The notes beneath the pieces are model-generated. The model made no database searches, was not told the DNA's origin, and was given only the letters and a program-made list of their open reading frames with translations. The translations under genes and the position numbers were made by a program. This document shows, piece by piece, positions 1 through 12,100 of a stretch of 64,000 nt of DNA. How positions within the stretch are numbered: position 1 is the stretch's first letter; each line of letters opens with the position of its first letter. Source of the stretch: Macrostomum hystrix (taxonomy: Eukaryota > Platyhelminthes > Macrostomidae); assembly GCA_950097015.1 (NCBI GenBank), contig CATNEN010000029.1:2114001-2178000 (forward strand), in the 5' to 3' direction.

Positions 1-134
1 CGAGTCAATGAAGACTCAATTCTACATCAGCTGCAGCTACCCGGCCTCAGACAGCGGCCAAATGATCTACACTATCGGCTACAGCACTAATTCAACACCG
101 ATGTCACGAGCTGACTGCCAGCCACTCATCCTGA
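1..134 (+). CDS. Polycystin-1-like exon 1 of window (partial): REJ-like ectodomain
   Basis: Frame 2 reads FYISCSYPASDSGQMIYTIG and continues to a stop just after a donor at 135 (ctga|gtacga). The phase-1 end joins exactly with the exon starting at 2847. The Cys/Ser-rich beta-strand text fits the end of the REJ region that precedes the GAIN/GPS domain in PKD1 proteins. The exon is cut by the window edge. Confidence 0.7.
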
Positions 135-3100
135 GTACGACTTAAGTACCCAATACTCTACCCTGTCTCCCTCACTCTACCCTGTCTCCCTAACTCTACC
201 CTGTCTCCCTCACTCTACCCTGTCTCCCTAACTCTATCATGTCTCCCTAACTCTACCCTGTCTCCCTCCATCTACCCTGTCTCCCTAACTCTATCATGTC
301 TCCCTAACTCTACCCGGTCTCCCTCACTCTACCCTGTCTCCCTAACTCTATCATGTCTCCCTAACTCTACCCTGTCTCCCTCCATCTACCCTGTCTCCCT
401 AACTCTATCATGTCTCCCTAACTCTACCCTGTCTCCCTCACTCTACCCTGTCTCCCTCACTCTACCCTGTCTCCCTAACTCTACCCTGTCTCCCTCACTC
501 TACCCTGTCTCCCTAACTCTATCATGTCTCCCTAACTCTACCCTGTCTCCCTCACTCTACCCTGTCTCCCTAACTCTTTCATGTCTCCCTAACTCTACCC
601 TGTCTCCATCACTCTACCATGTCTCCCTCACTCTACCCTGTCTCCCTAACTCTACCCTGTCTCCCTCACTCTACCCTGTCTCCCTCACTCTACCCTGTCT
701 CACTCACTCTACCCTGTCTCCCTAACTCTATCATGTCTCCCTAACTCTACCCTGTCTCCCTCCATCTACCCTGTCTCCCTAACTCTATCATGTCTCCCTA
801 ACTCTACCCGGTCTCCCTCACTCTACCCTGTCTACCTCACTCTACCCTGTCTCCCTCACTCTACCCTGTCTCCCTAATTCTACCCTGTCTCCCTAACTCT
901 ACCCTGTCTCCCTCACTCTACCCTGTCTCCCTAACTCTTTCATGTCTCCCTAACTCTACCCTGTCTCCATCACTCTACCATGTCTCCCTCACTCTACCCT
1001 GTCTCCCTAACTCTACCCTGTCTCCCTCACTCTACCCTGTCTCCCTCACTCTACCCTGTCTCCCTCACTCTACCCTGTCTCCCTCACTCTACCCTGTCTC
1101 CCTCACTCTACCCTGTCTCCCTCACTCTGCCCTGTCTCCCTCACTCTACCCTGTCTCCCTATCTCTATCATGTCTCCCTCATTCAACCCTGTCTCCCTCA
1201 CTCTACCCTGTCTCCCTAACTCTACCCTGTCTCCCTCATTCAACCCTGTCTCCCTAACTCTACCCTGTCTCCCTAACTCTATCATGTCTCCCTAACTCTA
1301 CCCTGTCTCCCTCACTCTACTCTGTCTCCCTAACTCTACCCTGTCTCCCTCACTCTACCCTGTCTCCCTCACTCTACCCTGTCTCCTTAACTCTATCATG
1401 TCTCCCTAACTCTACCCTGTCTACCTCACTCTACCCTGTCTCCCTCACTCTATCTACTCTGTCTCCCTCACTCTACCCTGTCTCCCTCACTCTATCACTC
1501 TGTCTCCCTCACTCTACCATGTCTCCCTCACTCTATCACTCTGTCTCCCTCACTCTACCATGTCTAATCCAGTCTGTAGTGTCTCCCTCATTCAACCCTG
1601 TCTCCCTCACTCTACCGTGTCTACCTCGCTCTACCCTGTTCCCCTAACTCTACCCTGTCTCCCTCACTCTACCCTGTCTCCCTTACTCTATCATGTCTCC
1701 CTAACTCTACCCTGTCTCCCTCACTCTACCCTGTCTCCCTAACTCTACCCTGTCTCCCTCACTCTACCCTGTCTCCCTAACTCTACCCTGTCTCCCTCAC
1801 TCTACCCTGTCTACCTCACTCTACCCTGTCTCCCTCACTCTACCCTGTCTACCTCACTCTACCCTGTCTCCCTAACTCTATCATGTCTCCCTCACTCTAC
1901 CCTGTCTCCCTCACTCTACCCTGTCTCCCTATCTCTATCATGTCTCCCTCATTCAACCCTCTCTCCCTCACTCTACCCTGTCTCCCTAACTCTACCCTGT
2001 CTCCCTCATTCAACCCTGTCTCCCTAACTCTACCCTGTCTCCCTAACTCTATCATGTCTCCCTAACTCTACCCTGTCTCCCTCACTCTACCCTGTCTCCC
2101 TATCTCTATCATGTCTCCCTCATTCAACCCTGTCTCCCTCACTCTACCCTGTCTCCCTAACTCTACCCTGTCTCCCTCACTCTACCCTGTCTCCCTAACT
2201 CTACCATGTCTCCCTCACTCTACCCTGTCTCCCTAACTCTACCCTGTCTCCCTCACTCTACCCTGTCTCCCTCACTCTACCCTGTCTCCTTAACTCTATC
2301 ATGTCTCCCTAACTCGACCCTGTCTCCCTCACTCTACCCTGTCTCCTTAACTCTATCATGTCTCCCTAACTCTACCCTGTCTCCCTAACTCTACCATGTC
2401 TCCCTCACTCTACCCTGTCTCCCTAACTCTACCCTGTCTCCCTAACTCTACCCTGTCTCCCTCACTCTACCCTGTCTCCCTAACTCTACCCTGTCTCCCT
2501 AACTCTACCCTGTCTCCCTCACTCTACCCTGTCTCCCTCACTCTACCCTGTCTACCTCACTCTACCCTGTCTCCCTAACTCTATCATGTCTCCCTCACTC
2601 TGCCCTGTCTACCTCACTCTATCTACTCTGTCTCCCTCACTCTACCCTGTCTCCCTCACTCTATCACTCTGTCTCCCTCACTCTACCATGTCTAATCCAG
2701 TCTGTAGTGTCTCCCTCATTCAACCCTGTCTCCCTCACTCTACCGTGTCTACCTCGCTCTACCGTGTCTACCTCACTCTCTCTACTCTGTCTCCCTCACT
2801 CTACCATGTCTATCCAGTCTACCCTGTCTACTTCACTCTCCCGCAGACTCGCTCACCTGTCAAGTGGAAGCCAAACTGCCGGCAGGCCTGGAGGCGAACA
2901 ACTACACCTTGACGATCTGCGTCTCCGTGTTTGACGGCGCCTTCAGCGAGGCATTTCAAACGCTCACTAAAGTGCAGGTGAACCCCAGGCAGTTGACCCC
3001 AGAGGAACTGGGAGCCAATAGTCCGTTCTTCACAGACATTCGTGCAGCCGGCGAGAGCGGCAGCGTTGTCAGCATGGCGCAGACTGTACTGCCACTGCTG

Positions 3101-6100
3101 TCGGCCATCAACCAGGTGTCAGCTTCGGCCGTCACTGCCACCAATGAAACGGAAACACCTGCCGCTATTGAAGCTAGGAATCAGCGAACTGAGGTTAGTG
3201 ATGATCAGCGACACTCACACACTCACCCTGGTGACACTCACACACTCACCCTGGTGACACTCACACACTCACCCTGGTGACACTCACACACTCACCCTGG
3301 TGACACTCACACACTCACCCTGGTGACACTCACACACTCACCCAGGTGACACTCACACACTCACCCTGGTGACACTCACACACTCACCCTGGTGACACTC
3401 ACACACTCACCCTGGTGACACTCACACACTCACCCTGGTGACACTCACACACACCCTGGTGACACTCACGCACTCACCCTGGTGACACTCACGCACTCAC
3501 CCTGGTGACACTCACACACTCACCCTGGTGACACTCACACACTCACCCTGGTGACACTCACACACTCACCCTGGTGACACTCACGCACTCACCCTGGTGA
3601 CACTCACACACTCACCCAGGTGACACTCACACACTCACCCTGGTGACACTCACACACTCACCCTGGTGACACTCACACACACCCTGGTGACACTCACGCA
3701 CTCACCCTGGTGACACTCACGCACTCACCCTGGTGACACTCAAGCACTCACCCTGGTGACACTCACACACTCACCCTGGTGACACTCACACACTCACCCA
3801 GGTGACACTCACACACTCACCCTGGTGACACTCACACACACCCTGGTGACACTCACGCACTCACCCTGGTGACACTCACGCACTCACCCTGGTGACACTC
3901 AAGCACTCACCCTGGTGACACTCACACACTCACCCTGGTGACACTCACACACTCACCCTGGTGACACTCACACACACCCTGGTGACACTCACGCACTCAC
4001 CCTGGTGACACTCAAGCACTCACCCTGGTGACACTCACACACTCACCCTGGTGACACTCACACACTCACCCAGGTGACACTCACACACTCACCCTGGTGA
4101 CACTCACACACACCCTGGTGACACTCACGCACTCACCCTGGTGACACTCACGCACTCACCCTGGTGACACTCAAGCACTCACCCTGGTGACACTCACACA
4201 CTCACCCTGGTGACACTCACACACTCACCCTGGTGACACTCACACACACCCTGGTGACACTCACGCACTCACCCTGGTGACACTCACGCACACACCCTGG
4301 TGACACTCACACCACTCACACACTCACCCTGGTGACACTCACACACTTACCCTGGTGACACTCACGCACTCACCCTGGTGACACTCACACACTCATCCTG
4401 GTGACACTCACACACTCACCCTGGTGACACTGACATGAATAAAATCGTCATTAGCGTTAAGCCATTGTTAGAGGCCAAAAAGCACATTCTGTTGCGTGAC
4501 CCTCCAGGCTAAAACCCTGATCGTGTCAGCAGCCAAGTCCGCCATCACCGGGTCGAACCCCAACTCGAGTGACACCGAGCAGCTGCAGACTCTGATGCTG
4601 GTTGGCGCAATGCTGAAAGGTGCCACCTCTGTGGCCAACGAAATCAGCAATGCCAACATGTTGGAAACTTCTCAGGTCGGCGACATCATGTCTAAACGAC
4701 TGAGCATATTGTCCAACGCCCAGAGTGTGACCTTCGATCAGGTCAAGGAGACAAGCAAACTCATTCTTGAGTCCTCGATGAATCTGCTTAACGCTGCTGT
4801 CTCCATACAGCAGAATCAGATATCTAATGGCAGCAGCAGCGGCAGCAGCAGCGGCAGCAGCAGCGGCAGCAGCAGCGGCAGCAGCAGCGGCAGCAGCAGC
4901 AGCAGCAGCATTATTGACACATCGACGATGCCAACGGAGGTGAGACGAGAAAAGTCAGCTGTAGCTCTGCGCGTTCTGGAGAATTTCCGCACTACCGCGC
5001 TGGCACTTAGCAACAAGCAGGTGCCGGGAGAGACGCCCACCAGGATTGAGCTCCCCAGCATCACGCTGAATGTGGAGAAGCAGTCCGCCAATCAGATCGT
5101 TGGCAGTGAGTGCAGCCTGTGTGTGAGTGTGCCTGCGTACGGTATCTGAGTGCGTGTGTGCTCACGAGTCAGCGGAATAGGCAGAATTGCCTCATCCGCT
5201 GGCTGCGGGTCTAGTGTCACCAAATCGATTTGCCAAAACCCTAACGTACTCAAGCAAACTACTGCTACTATTAGTAATATAATTCGTAATCATCAACGCA
5301 GAGACCTTCGCCAAAGGCTCGAGCCCGCGGTCGGGCGCCTCAATTGGCACCGGACAGACTGCGAACGGCAGCATCTTCACGGAGCCCAGCCCCTACGATC
5401 CGAATGAGTATCAGGCCTCGCAAACTGTGGTTGCTCAGGTGCGCCTGCTGCTGGGGTGTGGATGTAGGGTGCGGATGTAGGGTGTGGATATAGGGTGTGG
5501 ATATAGGGTGTGGATGTAGGGTGTGGATATAGGGTGTGGATGTAGGGTGTGGATGTAGGGTGTGGATGTAGGGTGTGGATGTAGGGTGTGGATGAAGGGT
5601 GCGGATGAAGGGTGTGGATGAAGGGTGTGGATGTAGGGTGTGGATGTAGGGTGTGGATGAAGGGTGCGGATGAAGGGTGTGGATGTAGGGTGTGGATGAA
5701 GGGTGTGGATATAGGGTGTGGATGTAGGGTGTGGATGTAGGGTGTGGATGTAGGGTGTGGATATAGGGTGTGGATGAAGGGTGTGGATGTAGGGTGTGGA
5801 TGTAGGGTGTGGATGTAGGGTGTGGATGAAGGGTGTGGATGTAGGGTGTGGATGTAGAGTGCGAATGTAGGGTGTGAATGTAGGGTGTGAATGTAGGGTG
5901 TAGATGTAGGGTGCGGATGTAGGGTGTGGATGTAGGGTGTGGATGAAGGGTGTGGATGTAGGGTGTGGATGTAGGGTGTGGATGAAGGGTGTGGATGTAG
6001 GGTGTGGATGTAGGGTGTGGATGAATGGTGTAGATGAAGGGTGTGGATGTAGGGTGTGGATGAAGGGTGTGGATGTAGGGTGTGGATGTAGGGTGTGGAT

Positions 6101-9100
6101 GAAGGGTGTGGATGAAGGGTGTGGATGAAGGGTGTGGATGAAGGGTGTGGATGTAGGGTGTGGATGTAGGGGGTAGCTGTCGGTTGTGGATACAGATTTG
6201 AAATATGGAGTGTTGATTTTTTATGATTTTTCGATGTGATGTAGAAATTGGTAAGGGATGTAGTGCTGGGTAAACCTAGAGATGTAGGTGATGCAGATCT
6301 TTCTTAATGAATCCTTGAAATCCGATCTCAACCGCAGGTAATTGAGAACAAGGCGCAAATATTCTCCATGGCTGGCAATGGCAGCCGCATGACTTCGCCA
6401 GTGTTCAGCATCGGCATCTACAGCGACCGTCAGTACAAGTTCCCGGCGAGTAACCTGGTAGACGACTCGCTGATCGAATCGTGGATTACAAACGAGCCAA
6501 AGTTTGTAGCCGCCATTGTGCCGGATATCAATTCGACAAAGTTGAAGTCTAAGCGCATGATAGTCAACAAGGTGAGCGTGAAGCAGTTTGACGGCCTGTT
6601 CGCCCAGGTCAAGCAGCACGTGGACGCGGCGGTCAAGCAACTCCGAGGAGGCGCCACGGACGACGCTGCGAACTCCACAACCGGCGCGCCCACCACCACA
6701 ACCGAAGCCGGCACAACAACAATGCCAGGCCAGGCTACCAGATCGCCAACCGGGGACCAGATGGTGGAGTTTCTGGTGTACGTCTCGGCTGGCAAGGCTC
6801 CCACAGATCTGAAGTACGACTATTTCTGCCAGCTGCCACAGCTGAAGCGGCGCAGCTGCTCCAGATCAACAGCGAGGCAGGCCGCCAGCGAGCGCCAGGT
6901 CGGCGACTCCGACGATGTCGCAACCACCACCGCGACCGCGCCCACCCCGGCGCCAAACTATCTAGTGGAGTCTTGCAACTGCAGCGGCTCTGGCGGCAGC
7001 GGCGCCTGCTTCAAGGTCGACGCGAATGTCACAGCGACTAGCAGCGGAGACTGGCTCCTGACAAAGTGCGTCTGCAACAGCACCGGCTGCGTCAAGGTCG
7101 ACAGCGGCAGCACCACGTCGGAGAGTATCTACGAGGCCGACCCCTGGACCTGCTACTTCTCGCCCGTCACTCTAGGAACGTGAGTCTCTTTTTCCATTAT
7201 TGCTACTGTTAGTAGTGTAAAAGTGCAAAAGCTCGAGTGGATAATTTGTGAAGCAAATCCTCCGCAGCAACGACACGAGCAAGGAATTCTTCATCGGCAT
7301 CCGGGCGGTGCGCACCCAAGCCAACAATCGGACGGGGCGCAACCCGAACCGCGTGCCGAACCTGGACTTGATGGTGCCCGACAGTGACTTCCTTGAGACC
7401 AATTATTCGATAACCACCTTTACAACTGGCTGCTACTATGTGGATATGAAGACATTCAGCTTGAGCACTAATGGAGTCTACGTGAGTTAGGGGCTTGTTC
7501 TCAATTTTAATAGTTACAGGGGCCGTTGGAAATTCTGTCTATCTCGCTGACCTTTGAGCACACATATTCTCAAGAAGACGTACGAATGTTCTGCGCGTAA
7601 ACCCTCACTCATGTGCGAAATCCCTAAAAATTATTTCTTAAAAAGTCAGCACAGAAAAAGCGCAAAATGCTATCCACGCTACTAACAGAATTTTCTAAAA
7701 ACCTTTCTAAATTTTCAGCTGAGCGAGTGCTCAACAATTGACGCCACCCTCTGCTACAGCAGCCATCTGACGTCGTTTATGTCGTCCTTTGTGGTGCCGC
7801 CAATTCAAATCGATCCAAGCGACTCGGCGTGGCTCAAGTTGGACTCGAATCCCATCGCCCTGGCGCTCATCTTGTCCATCGTCTGCTTCTACTTCATCAT
7901 CGTCATCTGGGTGCGGCGCAAGGACGAGAAGGACGTGGAAAGGGTTGGCATCACGCCGCTGATGGACAACCACCCGGCGGACTTGTTTAGGTGCGGCTCA
8001 ATTCAACACTCCCTGCATCACACACTCCCTGCATTACACACTCCCTGAATCACAAACTCCCTGCATCACACACTCCCTGCATCACACACTCCCTGCATCA
8101 CACAGTCCCTGCATCACACACTCCCTACATCACACATTCCTTGCATCACAAACTCCCTAAATCACACACTCCCTGCATCACAAACTCCCTGCATCACACA
8201 CTCCCTGCATCACACACTCCCTGCATCACACAGTCCCTGCATCACACACTCCCTACATCACACACTCCCTGCATCACAAACTCCCTACATCACACACTCC
8301 CTGCATCACAAACTCCCTGCATCACACATTCCCTGCATCACATACTCCCTAGATCCTTCCATCCCTGCATCACACACTCCACTAAAACATCAGCAGCTTC
8401 TGACATCAATCTAGTCTCATGCCACCCGCTGATCCTCTGCTTCAGGTACGAGCTGACCTTCTGGACCGGAGCTCGTCGTCAGGGCGGCACCACCGCCAAC
8501 GTGTCTCTCATCCTGTACGGCGAAGACGACGAATCGGCACCCCGACTCATCCAGGACCCGCAGCGACCCGTGCTTACCCGCGGCAGCGTTGACTCGTTCC
8601 TATTGACAACGCCGTACTACCTGGGCAAGCTCACTCACCTGCGAATATGGCACGACAACAGCGGTGGCAGTCCCAAGTGGTACCTGAATCGGCTCCTGAT
8701 TAATGACCTGCAGACTAACGAAAAGTACTTCTTTATCTGCAATCGCTGGTTTGCATTTGACGAGGAGGACGGAATGGTCAGTTTGGGTTGTAGAGAACTT
8801 TTTATAGGGTCCTAACTTGCTTCCTCTGAATAAATAAAAACTGGTGTAAAACGATAGAGGCTACTACATGCAGCACCCACTCCCTTCATCACACGCTCCC
8901 TGCATCATGCGATCCCAGCACTCTCTGCATCACAAACTCCCTGCATCACACACTCCTTGCATCAAAAACTCCCTGCATCACACACTCCCTACATCACACA
9001 CTCCTTGCATCACACACTCCCTACATCACACACTCCCTACATCACACACTCCTTGCATCACACACTCCTTGCATCACACACTCCCTACATCACACACTCC

Positions 9101-12100
9101 CTACATCACACACTCCTTGCATCACACACTCCTTGCATCACACATTCCCTACATCACATACTCCTTGCATCACACATTCACTACATCACATACTCCTTGC
9201 ATCACACATTCACTACATCACACACTCCTTGCATCACACACTCCCTACATCACACACTCCCTGCATCACACACTCCTTGCATCACACACTCCCTACATCA
9301 CACACTCCTTGCATCACACACTCCTTGCATCACACATTCCCTGCATCACATACTCCTTGCATCACACACTCCTTGCATCACACACTCCCTGCATCACACA
9401 CTCCTTGCATCACACACTCCTTGCATCACACACTCCCTGCATCGCTGCACTCCCTGCATCACACACTCCCTGCATCGCTGCACTCCCTGCATCACAATGC
9501 TCCATATATCACACTGCATGACAACACATAGAGCATGTTCTAAACCGGCTGATTCAAACCGCGGACTCAGGTGGACCGAATCCTGACCGTCTCCGGTCAC
9601 GAGGAGGTTCGCAAATTCGACGTCGTATTCTGGAGCAAGGCGCAGAAAAATCTGAACGATGGCCACATCTGGCTGTCGGTGGTGACTCGGCCTCCGAGGT
9701 CAAAGTTCACCAGGGTGCAGCGGGCCACCGCCTGCCTGGTGCTGCTGCTCAGCACAATGATGGTCAACCTGATGTTCTATGGTCAGAGCGCCAAGGTGGC
9801 CAGTCCTCAGTTAATCGAATTCGGCCCGGTGAAATTTACGGCGCACAGCATCTACCTGGCTACCGTCTCCACCCTCATCATCCTGCCCGTCAACGTCCTG
9901 ATCGTTGTACTATTCAAAAGCCGACGCTCTAAGCCGGCGCCGGGCGTCAAAAAGGTGGCCGTTCAGCCCAGATCCGCAGCTCACGATGAAGCAGAAGATG
10001 ACGATGACCAGAGCCGGCCGGCAACCAAAAACGCCAAGCCTCGCTCCGTGGTGACTCCGCGCTCCGTTCAGCTAAATGAGGGCTCCGAGCACGCCGGCGA
10101 CAGCCGCGTTGACATGAGCGGCAGGCAGCAGGGAGCCGAGACTGCCAACAATCACAATGATGACGACGACGACGAAGAGAAGAATAAGAAGCCGAGCCTG
10201 ATGACGCGCCTCCGGCCCTACATTAGGCGCTTCTGGCCGCTGCCCTGGTGGGTTTTGGCTTGAAATCATTCAAAATCAAGGCCCAAGCCCGCCATAGTGC
10301 TCCCAGGGACTACTTAACAGACTTAACAGTAGAAGAACACGTTTTTTTACCTGGGGAAAGGCAGCGGGGGTAATTCAAATACCCACTGCCTACTTCACGA
10401 TAGCTCCCAAACCGAATGTGGGAATGTGGGAGATTTTCGTTAAAGTGGACCATATAGATAAAAAAATTCTATTAATTAACTTTCAAGGCCGTCCGAAGTC
10501 AGCATCGACGAGATATTCAGCGATCCATGTAGAAAACCTAACACTGCTCTATATACACCTCTATGGCCAATCCACATTGGTTCAATATATAGTATGGTAA
10601 TTAACAACATAATCAAAAGTAATAGCCGCCATGGTTACATAATGAATTTTTTTAACAGAAAATAATGTATATATTGGTGTTTTTGCCACCAGACACCCGG
10701 CGAGAATCGTTGAATATCTCGACGATACGGACGTCTTGTAATTCTGGAAGCTTTTTCATCGATTTAGAGCGGAAAAGTTTCGCCAGTGTTCTGGATTTTT
10801 TTTTCGGAGATACAGAAAAAACAAAATGTGGGTATTTGAAATGCTCTTTCGGATCATGTCTTCTACGAGCGTATTAATACGGTCGTCAGAAGGACGTGAC
10901 GCTCGAGATTGACGTGAAAAATGTCTAATAAAGATTTCACTTTTAAACGGATGCACGTAGAAAAGTACTTATTTTGCTGGGACCTTCAAAATTCACCCCA
11001 ACTTAGGATAAATAAGCATATAGTATAGTTAATGACAAGTGTCCCCTCTGTGCTTCCAAAGCATGACTCGTTATAAACTTTTAGTAGGCTTTCCAGGACA
11101 GAAAATGTATTTCTGTGTATTGTCTTGTGCGAGAAGCGGTCACTGCCCTTGTGCCAAATGTTTTAGGCACAAAAACATTTATTTAGAATATACAACTGAT
11201 TAACGTACATAATAATTGCAGGAGGGCTGCGGGCAATGGCACATTATTTGGTGACACTGCGATTCTGCCAATTTCGCTGACTCCTGAGCACACACGCACA
11301 CAGGTGTGTACATCTGCCCTGACTTTCTCATCGTCAGGCAGTGTAAAATTTCACTGCGCCTTAGAGGTTGGCCCTCAAGGGCGTAAATTGCACTACAAGC
11401 CCCCAAGCCTTCTCTTCGCGGCTGCACCCAAAATAAATGTGGCCTCGCCGTGGAATCGAACTTAGGGACCGTGGTGCGAGAGGCAAACGCGTTAACCGCT
11501 CTGACACTCACCCCCCGATTAACGTACATACTTGTGAGTGGTCACAATTGGAACCACTCCAATACTCCAGGTGGACTCACTACGTGGCTTACTGTCTGGC
11601 CGTCGTGTGGGTCGGCGTCTGCACCTACCTCATGGTGGAGTTCGGTGGGGTTCTTGGCGAAGAGAAGACCGCCGAATGGCTGGCCGCAATGTTCGTGACG
11701 CTGTTCCAGTCCATCATTCTTGTGCAGCCGATCAAGATCGTAGCAATGGCCATTGTCTACGCCCTAGTGGTGAAGAAGATCGAAGAGGACGAAGACGAAG
11801 TCACCAAGGAGCTGGTGATGGCCGGCGCATCCAAGATGCACGAGCGCATGACCATGCGGGACCTGACCAATCCGGAGCGGATGAAGGCCTTCTTGAGGTC
11901 GCGCCGGGTGCCGCCGCCGCCGGATCAGGAGACGCTGCGCGAGCTGCGGGAACAGCGGTGAGCTGGGGCTCGGTGTAACCAGGAGCCGTTGCCATGCGGC
12001 TCCACCACTCTGGGCGGTTTTCCCCTGAGGACAGACTACGGGGGGAATTTCAAATACCCACTTCCTACTTAACGATAGCTACCAAAGCTCCCAAGGTTTT

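Noticed and set aside
154-2838. Possible telomere-like repeat (taaccctg-like text)
   Set aside because: The period is 19 bp with taactctaccctgtctccc; it is not the TTAGGG unit and lies inside a gene.
3211-4433. CRISPR-like regular repeats here and in other arrays
   Set aside because: The units are contiguous without unique spacers, the genome is eukaryotic and there are no cas genes.
8868-9586. Frames rich in HTPCITHSLHH
   Set aside because: Translation of the 16-bp intron 8 array; the polycystin frame skips it.
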